Part shown: one piece after another, positions 9,116 to 17,486 of the stretch
Layout: each line of letters starts with the position of its first letter
Position numbering within the stretch: position 1 is the stretch's first letter
NCBI GenBank assembly: GCA_963693005.1
Contig: OY843726.1
Coordinates: 868,001-932,000, forward strand
DNA length: 64,000 bases
Direction of reading: 5' to 3'
Source: Bodonicaedibacter sp963693005
GTDB taxonomy: Bacteria; Pseudomonadota; Alphaproteobacteria; UBA6184
Notes under the pieces: generated by a model
What the model saw: the letters and a program-made list of their open reading frames with translations, nothing else
What the model was told of the DNA's origin: nothing
Database searches by the model: none
Position numbers and translations under genes: made by a program

Positions 9116-10017
9116 TTGGGTTCTCCAACGCGAATGACTTCCCACACAAGCTCAACGCCAGTTTCTTCAAGGACTTTTTTTTGAATAGAGATGCCTAGGT
9201 TTTCTAGATCTTCAGCAGTTGCGTTATTTGTGTTAATTAAAAAATTACTGTGTTTTTGCGAAAAAATGGCGTCTCCAAGCTGAAGTCCACGTCCACCGAC
9301 TTGGTCTATCAACTTCCAGGCACTGCTTTCTTTTGGGTTCTTAAAGGTGCTTCCTCCTGTTTTTTCTCCAGTAGGTTGGGAAGCTTCTCGTTGAGCTAAT
9401 AATGCCTGAATTCTTTCGTGGATGTTGGCAGGAGAATCAAGAATGCTTGTTTTAAGTTTAGCTTCTATAAAAACAACAGGTTCTTGAAGTCCGCAGTTTC
9501 GGTAAGAGTAATTAAGTTCGTTAACGTTATAAGTGTGGATGCTTCCATTGAAATCAATGGCCGTTGCTTCAAGCAAAACATCACTTATTTCTGATCCATA
9601 GCAGCCAGCATTCATTTTTAATGCGCCGCCAATCGTTCCAGGAATGGATGCCAAAAACTCAAGACCGGCAATGCCTTGCTCGGCAGCAGTTAAGGCTACG
9701 CTTCTATCTAGTGTGGCGGCACCAACAATTAAAGTATCGTTTTCTTTTCGAGTGTATGCGAACTCACGTCCTAATCGAATAACTACCCCCCGAATTCCGG
9801 CATCTCTAATTAGGAGATTTGATCCAAGTCCGATGGGAAAAACTTTTAGATTCTTTGGCTTGTTTTTTAAGAAAAAAGAAAGATCGTCGACGTCTTTTGG
9901 TTTAAATACGATGTCGGCAGGGCCTCCTACCTTTAGCCAGGCATAGTCTGAAAGTGGAGTATTGAAAGTGTATCTTCCGCGCACCTTGGGTAGTTGGGTT
10001 TTCATAAAATAAGCCAT
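9112..10017 (-). CDS. murB: UDP-N-acetylenolpyruvoylglucosamine reductase MurB
   Basis: The product has about 301 residues. MurB is a FAD-dependent cytoplasmic enzyme that makes UDP-MurNAc for peptidoglycan. The FAD-binding part has YAWLKVGGPADIVFKP, IGLGSNLLIRD and EFLASIPGTIGGALKMNAG. A later ASQPTGEKTGGSTFKNP is the usual substrate loop with the catalytic Ser, and SNFLINTNNATAEDLENL is conserved near the end. The start is uncertain: TTG 10029, ATG 10017 and ATG 10005 are all in frame and none has a clear binding site; family alignment favours 10005. murC and ddl, the usual neighbours, are absent here. Confidence 0.95.
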   Translation of the reverse strand: MAYFMKTQLPKVRGRYTFNTPLSDYAWLKVGGPADIVFKPKDVDDLSFFLKNKPKNLKVFPIGLGSNLLIRDAGIRGVVIRLGREFAYTRKENDTLIVGAATLDRSVALTAAEQGIAGLEFLASIPGTIGGALKMNAGCYGSEISDVLLEATAIDFNGSIHTYNVNELNYSYRNCGLQEPVVFIEAKLKTSILDSPANIHERIQALLAQREASQPTGEKTGGSTFKNPKESSAWKLIDQVGGRGLQLGDAIFSQKHSNFLINTNNATAEDLENLGISIQKKVLEETGVELVWEVIRVGEPK

Positions 10018-10142
10018 TGTTTCATACAAGGAATATTAGCAAACTAAATTGACAAAGTCCATGACATTCCAAGGTGCCTAAAAAAGAATCAATTAGATCG
10101 AAGTATTTGTAAACGTTAGGGAACCTAGTTGTTTGCGCATGT

Positions 10143-10296
10143 TTGTCCACATACTTATCCACAGAAACTGTGGATAAGTATTTGTTTAGATCAATGAGCC
10201 CGGTTTTTCTAGTGTTTTTTTTATTTTTTTATAAAATTATACGATTATTTCTTTTTTTTGTATTGATCCACAAACTTTTGCACAGGTTTATCCACA
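10143..10296. other. DnaA-box cluster with AT-rich block (origin-like or DnaA-regulated)
   Basis: The 450-bp gap between divergent murB and fliM holds perfect DnaA boxes TTATCCACA at 10155-10163, its reverse complement at 10169-10177, and TTATCCACA at 10288-10296. One-mismatch boxes lie at 10143-10151 and 10264-10272. The first pair forms a 12-bp inverted repeat around AAA (10153-10179). Between the clusters, 10201-10262 is almost pure A/T, like a DNA-unwinding element. This is the composition of a chromosomal origin. Against this, no strand-composition switch is apparent by eye here, and dnaA is not adjacent. Confidence 0.5.
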
Positions 10297-10465
10297 GATA
10301 AAAAATATTTTTTAGGTATTGACTTTTAGTCAGTATGCTTTTTGAAAGGGTTTTTAAAGATTGTCAAATAATTGCCCAAAATACGAGCGACTATGACAAG
10401 ATAAGGAAGTGTAAAGGATTTGTGAGTACGATATTAATTGATAGGTAAATCAAACGGTGTTTTGT

Positions 10466-11458
10466 ATGTCTTCCACGTCTAAATCTAAGCCTGAAAAGAG
10501 CCCAAAAACTGCTTTAAAAAAGAAGGAGGTCTCCAATCCGTTGCCGAAAGGAGGGGCTGCGCTTCTTTTACAGAAAGATGAGACAAAGGTTGAACATTTT
10601 CCAATGTTAGACGTTGTTTTTGATAAGTTTGTTCAGCACTTGTCTTTAGACTTAAGAAATTTTTTTCAAACAAACACTGAAAGTAAGCTTAAAGACGTTA
10701 ACTCGCTTACTTTTTCTGAGTATTTACAGACTCTTTCACCCAATAAAGTTTTTAATATAGTTAAAACTGCAAACTGGGATTCTTCAAATTTAATTGTGGT
10801 AGACAAGAGCTTGATTTATGCGTTGATTAACGTATTAATGGGGGGGAAGCGACAAGCAAAGGGACCTGCCCAGTTAAAGGATGATCGTTCATTTTCTGGT
10901 TTAGAGTTCAACTTAGTTGAGCGATTTGTTAATTTAACTCTTAATGAATTGGCAAGAGCATTTTCTGTTGTGTATCCATTGAGCTTTACCTTAGACCGAC
11001 AAGAAACAAACTCAAAGCTAATTGGTACTGTGTCCAACCAATCTCCCGTAATTGTTTGTTCTGTTAAAATTGATGTAGCTGAGTTTTCTGGGCAGCTGGA
11101 TGTAGTGATTCCCCATATAAGCTTAGACCCTATTCGTGAAGAGTTATTGAAGAAGCATGTTGGTGATTCTTTCGGTGCTCAAGGAGCATGGCGTTCTTAC
11201 TTAACAAACGAGCTTTTGCAAACAGAGTTTGAACTGTCTGCGGTTTTATTAGAAGAGACTCAGCTTTTATCGGAAGTATTAAACTGGAAGAAGGGCTCGA
11301 GCTTAAAGCTAGAAACACACCAATTAGATGAAATTGAGCTGCGATGTGAATCTATACAGCTGGCTAAGGGTAAGTTGGGGCATCACAATGGAATGATATC
11401 GATTGAAGTTGATGAAGTGAATCTTAATACAGTAACTGACGAGGTGAAGCTAGAGTAA
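10466..11458 (+). CDS. fliM: Flagellar motor switch protein FliM
   Basis: The product has about 330 residues from ATG 10466; a GTG three codons earlier is possible. After a lysine-rich N-terminal tail comes a FliM middle domain (residues about 45-240) with VVFDKFVQHLSLDLRNFF and LVERFVNLTLNELARAF. The C-terminal SpoA-type domain contains IEVDEVNL-like strands. FliM forms the C ring with FliG and FliN and binds CheY-P. The middle of the gene contains seven G in a row at the MGGK codons (10840-10846). The N-terminal EIDAL-type CheY-binding motif is not evident. No other C-ring gene is adjacent; fliI and fliJ are 28 kb away. Divergence from typical FliM is noticeable but the fold signature is consistent. 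Confidence 0.8.
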   Translation: MSSTSKSKPEKSPKTALKKKEVSNPLPKGGAALLLQKDETKVEHFPMLDVVFDKFVQHLSLDLRNFFQTNTESKLKDVNSLTFSEYLQTLSPNKVFNIVKTANWDSSNLIVVDKSLIYALINVLMGGKRQAKGPAQLKDDRSFSGLEFNLVERFVNLTLNELARAFSVVYPLSFTLDRQETNSKLIGTVSNQSPVIVCSVKIDVAEFSGQLDVVIPHISLDPIREELLKKHVGDSFGAQGAWRSYLTNELLQTEFELSAVLLEETQLLSEVLNWKKGSSLKLETHQLDEIELRCESIQLAKGKLGHHNGMISIEVDEVNLNTVTDEVKLE

Positions 11459-11488
11459 CTTTTCTAAAAACTAGATGGAGGGAGCTTG

Positions 11489-11920
11489 TTACGTGTTTTT
11501 GCGCGAGTATAATAAAAATTGAATAATATGGTCGAGTAACGTTTCATCTGCGGGGGGCATAGGATATTTTTTTAGGTTCGAAATAGAAACCCATTCGTAG
11601 CGTTGTTCTTCTTTTGGAAAAATTAAACCTGTCCATTTTCTACATGTATACAGTGGCATTAGCATTATAAACTCATCGTATACTTGACTTGCAAAAGTGA
11701 GAGGAGTGAGATCATTTGTGTTAACATGAATGTCTAATTCTTCGTATAGTTCGCGTTTTAAGGCTTGTTCCGAAGTTTCTCCGGGTTCGATTTTCCCTCC
11801 CGGAAACTCCCACAGTCCAGCCATGGGTTTTCCTTTGGGGCGTTGAGTGTATAGTACTTGATTTTGTTCATTCAGAAGGGCTGCGGCTACGACAACAATG
11901 AAAGGCTTGAGATTAGTCAT
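11489..11920 (-). CDS. mutT: NUDIX hydrolase, 8-oxo-dGTP diphosphatase (MutT)
   Basis: The product has 143 residues, close to MutT size. It contains the full Nudix box as GGKIEPGETSEQALKREL followed by YEELDI, giving the G-x5-E-x7-RE-x2-EE metal-binding pattern. N-terminal VVVAAALLNEQNQVLYTQRP and WEFPGGK are typical of MutT, which removes oxidised dGTP from the nucleotide pool. It starts nine bases after the rnhA stop, so the two form an rnhA-mutT transcript on the minus strand. Confidence 0.92.
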   Translation of the reverse strand: MTNLKPFIVVVAAALLNEQNQVLYTQRPKGKPMAGLWEFPGGKIEPGETSEQALKRELYEELDIHVNTNDLTPLTFASQVYDEFIMLMPLYTCRKWTGLIFPKEEQRYEWVSISNLKKYPMPPADETLLDHIIQFLLYSRKNT

Positions 11921-11929
11921 TATAGCTTT

Positions 11930-12364
11930 CTAGGATGTTTTATTGATAGCGTTAGTTGCTAGCTTATCAGCTAGTTCATTTAGCGGATCTCCGGAATGAC
12001 CCTTTACCCAAAAAAAATTAATGGTGTGTTTTTGTAACTGTTCATATAGCAAAATCCAAAGGTCTTTGTTTTTTACGTCTGATTTATTGCTACTTTTCCA
12101 ATTGTTTCGTATCCAGCCATGTATCCAAGTTTGGCTGCCGTCTTTTACGTACTTACTATCTGTAAACAAGTCTATTTTACAAGGAGATTTTAGTGCAGAA
12201 AGGGCCTGGATAACGGCGGTGAGTTCCATTCTGTTGTTGGTGGTTTCTTTTTCAGCACCAGAAAGTTGCTTTTGAATAGCGTTGTGTATCAGAATAGCCC
12301 CCCAACCTCCTGGTCCGGGATTTCCTTTACATGCGCCGTCGGTATAAATGGTAATTTGCTTCAT
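11930..12364 (-). CDS. rnhA: Ribonuclease HI
   Basis: The product has 144 residues. RNase HI degrades the RNA of RNA:DNA hybrids in the cytoplasm. The catalytic acid residues are all visible: D in IYTDGACKGNPGPGGWG, E in NNRMELTAVIQAL, D in DLFTDSKYV, and the final D in LNELADKLA, with the conserved His in KGHSGDPLNE. The size matches bacterial RNase HI. It is followed closely by mutT and preceded by a terminator for the next upstream minus gene. Confidence 0.97.
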   Translation of the reverse strand: MKQITIYTDGACKGNPGPGGWGAILIHNAIQKQLSGAEKETTNNRMELTAVIQALSALKSPCKIDLFTDSKYVKDGSQTWIHGWIRNNWKSSNKSDVKNKDLWILLYEQLQKHTINFFWVKGHSGDPLNELADKLATNAINKTS

Positions 12365-12372
12365 AGATTAGA

Positions 12373-12404
12373 AAATAGTGGAGGGGGATTTCCCTCCACT
12401 ATTT
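12373..12404 (-). terminator. Rho-independent terminator of the 12426-12791 gene
   Basis: A 13-bp perfect inverted repeat (AAATAGTGGAGGG with its complement) has a six-base loop. On the minus strand its right arm ends in TTTT then CT. It separates the small coiled-coil gene from rnhA. Confidence 0.75.
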
Positions 12405-12425
12405 GTTTTCTCTTTATGGGTTGAG

Positions 12426-12791
12426 TTATTTCTTTGATGGAGTAATAGCGTCTTTTATTGCTTTAACGTCGTGCTCGATCTCTTCCTCTACGGCTACCGC
12501 GCCTTTTTTAACTTTATCTGCGGCAGACTTTACAACTTTTTCAGCTTTTTTTTCTAGTTTTCTGGCTTTTTTGATTCCAGACTTTACGGCAGCTTCAGCG
12601 TCATGCTCGATTTCTTTTGCTTCATTCTTCACTTTATTTGAGGCGTCTGAGATCTCGTCTTCGACGTCATTAATAACATCTTGAGCAGTATGCTCTACTT
12701 CGGATACAATTTTTTCGACATTTTGTTTGTTGAAAACAAAGTACAAAACTGCAACAACTGCGATAAGAATTAATAACCAGGTACGATTCAT
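12426..12791 (-). CDS. Small membrane-anchored coiled-coil protein, LEA-like
   Basis: The product has 121 residues. The N-terminal WLLILIAVVAVLYFVFN is a single membrane span or uncleaved signal anchor. The rest is an almost continuous charged helix made of imperfect repeats (VEHTAQDVINDVEDEI, ASNKVKNEAKEIEHDAEAAV, LEKKAEKVVKSAADKVKKG) with lysine and glutamate spaced as in LEA or YtxH-like proteins. The start has AGAGG six bases upstream. The function is unknown; an envelope or stress role is only a guess from the LEA-like composition. Confidence 0.75.
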   Translation of the reverse strand: MNRTWLLILIAVVAVLYFVFNKQNVEKIVSEVEHTAQDVINDVEDEISDASNKVKNEAKEIEHDAEAAVKSGIKKARKLEKKAEKVVKSAADKVKKGAVAVEEEIEHDVKAIKDAITPSKK

Positions 12792-12876
12792 TTTTTGCCT
12801 CTTTTATTAAATTAAAAACAAGTTCATTATAGGGGAAAAAAATAGAAAAGCACGCGATTTTTTTAAGGAGTGTTTA

Positions 12877-14421
12877 GTGTTGTTTGGATTGAAGAAAAAA
12901 CCTGTGTTTGCTACTAAAGTTAAGGGAGTTGCTTTTGACCCCAGCCAATTAATCGAGCCGATTCTATGGGTGGATGGGGTAGTGTCAGGTGGATATCAAG
13001 CCCCCCCGAGTTCAGCAGTTTATGTGAATCTTTCTGATGAAGAAAAAACAACAGGATGCTTGTCTGAAATGTACCCAGAATGGGAGTTTTATGCTCAAAA
13101 ACTGCAAAATGGGGGCAGAAAAAACTTAAGATTAATTTCAGCGCTGCAGCCTAGTCAGCAGGTGCATTACATTTATTTGGGGAATAAAATATCGTTTTTG
13201 GCCCCTCGAGAGCGTGAGGTAGCTTTAGAGTTTGTTCACAAACATTTGGCGCCTGGCGGATATGTGGTCGTGGGCTATGAGGCGGAGGCCGGATGGTCGC
13301 AGTATAAAGTTGTAATTGACTTGATTAGAGAGTTAACCCTGGAGCAAGAAGAGCCCATTGATTTGGCTTGGTTAGATAAGGTGTTTTTTGAGTTATACAA
13401 ATTGGCTGAGCTGAAAATCTCTGTATTTCAGAACAAAAAATTCTTAGAAAGGCTGTTAAACTATTTGAAGTCATTGCCGTATGATCATTTGGAAAAGATT
13501 TTAAAATCAAAACACTTCCATACATTTTATCCTAATGGAGTACACAAACTGTTGTTGGGAGCTCATAAAGAGGGGTTAAACTTTGTTGGATCGTTGCCGA
13601 TAAGTAGAAACTACTTACATTTGGGTTTGACGAGTGAGCAAAAGCAGTTTTTAGGAAGCTCTGAAATGTCTGTGATGGGCGCTCAGAGGCAAGATTTAAT
13701 ATTGATGCCACTTCATCGAATGGATATATGGAAGAAGCCAGTAGAAAAAATCAACAGACAAGAAAGGCTCTCAAATTTTTATTTGGGTTGCATCTCTGAT
13801 TTTGAATACTTTCCTTCAAATGTACAGTGTGGGCATTTAAAAATAAATTTTAGCGATGCTATTTACACAAAGTTACGAGAGATCTGTGGGGATGGTTTTA
13901 AATCGATTAATCAGATAGTGAATAGTGCTAAAACGTTTGCACCATCTCTGCAAGAAATTGCAGATCGACTGATGATGCTGGTGATGAGTGGACAGGTTGC
14001 CTATACACGAACTCCTCCTGTGGTAAAGCAAACTCGGGGGGCTTTAAACAAAATTGGAAAACTTCGGTTTGTTCATGCAGAAAATACAGCAAGGTTTTCT
14101 AATATTAGGTCTTTTATTACCAATATTGGTGTTGTTGTTGTTCCGGGCAAAGGAATGGCTATTCCTTTTGATCAGAAAACATCAGCTGTTATGGTTGCGT
14201 TGACAAAAGTACATGAGTCCTTTGTTCCTCAATACTGTGCAGAGGCATGGAAAGATTATGATGATAGTTTAGACTTAGAAGTAATTAAGCAAGAGTTTAA
14301 GTCGGTTTTAAGGTTTTTTAAGTGTCATTACTTAGGAAAATTTCTTGCACTAGGGTTGTTAGATCAGGTATTAGTGGAGCAACAACATATTGGAATAGAG
14401 AGCACGTGGACCCAAAAATAA
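12877..14421 (+). CDS. Methyltransferase regulatory domain-like protein, SAM motif not seen
   Basis: The product has 514 residues. GTG 12877 has AAGGAG upstream. Parts resemble the methyltransferase-plus-regulatory-domain proteins of Rickettsiales: EFVHKHLAPGGYVVVGYEA with a later GW matches the end of a class I methyltransferase domain, and ILKSKHFHTFYPNGVHKLL with GLNFVGSLPISRNY matches the regulatory domain. The glycine-rich SAM-binding loop expected near the N terminus is absent, so the N-terminal methyltransferase fold looks degenerate or divergent. Its stop overlaps the start of the large acyltransferase gene by 16 bp. Function unknown. Confidence 0.6.
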   Translation: MLFGLKKKPVFATKVKGVAFDPSQLIEPILWVDGVVSGGYQAPPSSAVYVNLSDEEKTTGCLSEMYPEWEFYAQKLQNGGRKNLRLISALQPSQQVHYIYLGNKISFLAPREREVALEFVHKHLAPGGYVVVGYEAEAGWSQYKVVIDLIRELTLEQEEPIDLAWLDKVFFELYKLAELKISVFQNKKFLERLLNYLKSLPYDHLEKILKSKHFHTFYPNGVHKLLLGAHKEGLNFVGSLPISRNYLHLGLTSEQKQFLGSSEMSVMGAQRQDLILMPLHRMDIWKKPVEKINRQERLSNFYLGCISDFEYFPSNVQCGHLKINFSDAIYTKLREICGDGFKSINQIVNSAKTFAPSLQEIADRLMMLVMSGQVAYTRTPPVVKQTRGALNKIGKLRFVHAENTARFSNIRSFITNIGVVVVPGKGMAIPFDQKTSAVMVALTKVHESFVPQYCAEAWKDYDDSLDLEVIKQEFKSVLRFFKCHYLGKFLALGLLDQVLVEQQHIGIESTWTQK

Positions 14422-17400
14422 AGGCAGAGTCAGTATCGTATGGCGCATTATTACGCAAAAAAGGGTTTGTGCCTTATCTAATCGCTGAATTTTTATCAGC
14501 ATTTTCGGATAACATTTTCAAATTCTTTTTGATGTTTTTGGTCTCGTCAATGTTTGACCGAGATACAAGTGCGGAGTATATATCACTAATTGGGGTTATT
14601 TTTGTTGCACCGTATTTACTATTTTTAGGGTATTCAGGGTATTTGTCAGATCGTTTTTCCAAGCGAAGTATTTTTGTGTATGTGAAAATGGCTGAAATTA
14701 TAATTACTGGACTTGTCCTGCTATCTTTGGTGATAGGTAACCTGTGGTTTATGTTCTTCTGCCTATTTTTAATGATGACACGATCATGTGTGTTTTTCCC
14801 TGCAAAAGTTGGCTTGGTTCCCGAACTTCTAGAGAAAAGATACTTATCACTTGCCAACTCATTGTTGTGGATGAGTATGTTTATAGCATCTGTTTTAGGG
14901 GCCTTATTGGGAGGGGCTTTATTTCAAGTTTGCGAAGATAAGAGTTGGGTGGTTGGAGCTATACTGATGCTTGTTGCAGTGATTGGATACTGGAACAGTA
15001 AGCGACTTCCGGAAGTTGATTTTGTGCCACTGGATAAGCCGTTTCCTAAGAACCCATGGCGAGATATTATTGATAGCGTAAAAACGATTCGCCGCCGAAA
15101 GTCTATCTTAGTCGCAATTTTGGGGATAGGGTGGTTTTGGTTTTTGGGTGCATTATTTCAAACGATTTTGCCGTTGTATGGAAGAGAAATTTTAGGTATA
15201 GGTGAATTTCACACCTCTTTGCTGCAGGGATTTATTGCTTTAGGAATTGCATCAGGTTGTATTACTGCAGGTTGGTTGTCCCGAGATACTTATGAGCCTG
15301 GATTGATACCTTTTGGATCATTAGGAGTTGCTATTGGAACTTTATGGGTGGCTTTTTCTGGTGACTCGTATATTCAGACAGCTTTTGCCTTTTCCTTAAC
15401 AGGGTTTTCGTCTGGGATATTTATTATTCCTATTTACACATTTTTACATCAGCGTGCCCAAGGTAATGAGCGAGGGCGTATTTTTGCAACAGCAAACTAT
15501 GTAGATACATTGGGAATGTTGATGGCCTCTGGTGCGTATTGGGTTTTTGCAGCGTCGGTATTTAAATTACCAGAAGATAAAATACTAGCCTTTTTTGGGT
15601 TGGTAACGCTTGCAATCACAATATATGCGTTGAAAACGCTGCCGATTTTCTTTTTTCGAGTGGTGAATTTTTTAATTACACGAGTTGCTTATCGGATAAA
15701 AGTTTTGGGACTCGAAAATATTCCTGAAAAAGGAGGAGTGATTCTAGCACCAAATCATGTTTCGTATATCGATGGATTGTTGCTGTGGGCAGCTTGTCGT
15801 AAGCGGAATATCTCATTTATGATTCACCATCAGATATATCATGCAAAGGCATTGTCCTGGCTGTTCAAAATTTTGCGATATATTCCTGTTTATGATGGAA
15901 AGCGCGTAAAAGAGTCGTTAGATATTGCGAGAGCACACCTGGCATCTGGTGGGACAATTTGTATATTTCCGGAAGGTGAATTGACTCGGACGGGTAGTAT
16001 GATGCCATTTCGTAGGGGTGTTGAGAAATTAATCGAATCTATTCAATCTAAAAATGTTCCGGTAATTCCAGTTTATATTGATCAATTATGGGGGTCTATT
16101 TTTAGCTATGAGCGTGGACGTTTCTTTTTTAAAGTTCCCCATGATTTTCCATCAAATATGTCAATAACGTTTGGACAACCATTGCCGGCGGATGCTTCAA
16201 CTCAAGATATTCGAAAAAAAGTAACTGAGTTGGGGTATCGTTCGGTTATGAATCGCAAGGCCACCTCAGATATTTTGCCAACTGAAATGTTAAAAATCGC
16301 AAAAAAAAGGTGGTTTTCAAAGATTTTAACGATGCCTCAAATGAAGTCAATTTCATATGGTCAGTTATTAGCTAAGGCATTTAACTTTATTGTAGTGTTA
16401 CAACACAAACTACGTGGTTCGTCAAAAACAATTGGAGTTGTAGGGGTCCCTTCTTTATTCACAGTGGTTTCGAATATAACTTTGATGTTGATGAATAAGA
16501 AGGTCGTTAATTTTTCAACTAATATATCAAGGGCTGCAATTTTAAAAGCCTGTCAGCGACACAAAATTGATGAATTGCTTGTTTTTAAGGAGTCTTTAGA
16601 CTTCACAGGAGTTCCTGTGCACTTTATTCAGGCGGAGGATTTAAAGGCAAGTGGGGTAAAGTCATGGATACAGAAATTAATGATATTTACCTTCCCCTCA
16701 CGCTTTTTGGTAAATCGAATACTGGGAAATACTGCAACTCCAGATGATATTGTTGCAATATTATTTGATTCGGGAGATCCTAATAAACCAATTCACTTGA
16801 GTCATTACAATATTTTATCTAACGCCGAAGGGTTTGCTCAGTTGCTGTTTACACGGACAAATGATTGGGTATTAGGGGAGTCAGATTACTGTGCTTCAGT
16901 TGGTTATATAGGTCAACTTTGGTATCCATTGTTGAATGGCGTTGGGATAGCTTGCTCAAATGCAGAAGAGTCTAAGTTAACGGTGACTACAGTGAATGCG
17001 CTGATGCGTCAGTATCAAATAACGTTGTTAATTTCTAAAAGTTCATTCTATAAAAAAATGTTATCTGAAGGTAAGGCTTTGACATTTCCAAATGTGCGCT
17101 TTGCAGTTGCGATTGGTGGTTTGGATGAACAGTCAATGTATGTAGAGTTTGAAGAGAAAATTAAGATAGAGTTATTTGAAGGTGTGGGTTCAGCGGAGTT
17201 ACCGTTGGTGATAGCGATTAATCACCATAGCTACGTTTCAAAACATATTAAGCAGTTAGGTGTTAAAAAAGGTTCCATGGGTAAGCCGCTTCCGGGGATA
17301 TTGTTGGAAGTTATAGATGCAGAAACTGGGCTTACATTACCTGCAAATGAATCAGGTTTATTAAAAATGAAGGGCCCCAATATCCCGGTGAATGTTTTGA

Positions 17401-17486
17401 CCATAGATGGTTGGGTACATACTGGACGTAAAGCAATGATTGATGCAGATGGGTTCTTATATCTGTTATCATCGACGGATGAATGA
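14406..17486 (+). CDS. MFS / PlsC acyltransferase / adenylation-like fusion (LplT-Aas type) with decayed C terminus
   Basis: The product has 1026 residues from GTG 14406, which has GAGAG upstream; a longer ATG frame at 14322 lies inside the previous gene. Residues 1 to about 400 are an MFS permease. A PlsC acyltransferase domain follows, with NHVSYIDG (HX4D) near 449 and FPEGELTRTG near 520. The final about 400 residues resemble the acyl-ACP synthetase domain of Aas, which reacylates lysophospholipid. In that part the phosphate loop reads FDSGDPNKP instead of a TSGSxGxPK pattern, the HTGD motif is HTGRKA, and the protein ends directly after DADGFLYLLS, so the C-terminal subdomain with the catalytic Lys is missing. 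Transport and acyltransferase functions may survive. The stop overlaps the addA start by 8 bp. Confidence 0.85.
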   Translation: MDPKIKAESVSYGALLRKKGFVPYLIAEFLSAFSDNIFKFFLMFLVSSMFDRDTSAEYISLIGVIFVAPYLLFLGYSGYLSDRFSKRSIFVYVKMAEIIITGLVLLSLVIGNLWFMFFCLFLMMTRSCVFFPAKVGLVPELLEKRYLSLANSLLWMSMFIASVLGALLGGALFQVCEDKSWVVGAILMLVAVIGYWNSKRLPEVDFVPLDKPFPKNPWRDIIDSVKTIRRRKSILVAILGIGWFWFLGALFQTILPLYGREILGIGEFHTSLLQGFIALGIASGCITAGWLSRDTYEPGLIPFGSLGVAIGTLWVAFSGDSYIQTAFAFSLTGFSSGIFIIPIYTFLHQRAQGNERGRIFATANYVDTLGMLMASGAYWVFAASVFKLPEDKILAFFGLVTLAITIYALKTLPIFFFRVVNFLITRVAYRIKVLGLENIPEKGGVILAPNHVSYIDGLLLWAACRKRNISFMIHHQIYHAKALSWLFKILRYIPVYDGKRVKESLDIARAHLASGGTICIFPEGELTRTGSMMPFRRGVEKLIESIQSKNVPVIPVYIDQLWGSIFSYERGRFFFKVPHDFPSNMSITFGQPLPADASTQDIRKKVTELGYRSVMNRKATSDILPTEMLKIAKKRWFSKILTMPQMKSISYGQLLAKAFNFIVVLQHKLRGSSKTIGVVGVPSLFTVVSNITLMLMNKKVVNFSTNISRAAILKACQRHKIDELLVFKESLDFTGVPVHFIQAEDLKASGVKSWIQKLMIFTFPSRFLVNRILGNTATPDDIVAILFDSGDPNKPIHLSHYNILSNAEGFAQLLFTRTNDWVLGESDYCASVGYIGQLWYPLLNGVGIACSNAEESKLTVTTVNALMRQYQITLLISKSSFYKKMLSEGKALTFPNVRFAVAIGGLDEQSMYVEFEEKIKIELFEGVGSAELPLVIAINHHSYVSKHIKQLGVKKGSMGKPLPGILLEVIDAETGLTLPANESGLLKMKGPNIPVNVLTIDGWVHTGRKAMIDADGFLYLLSSTDE

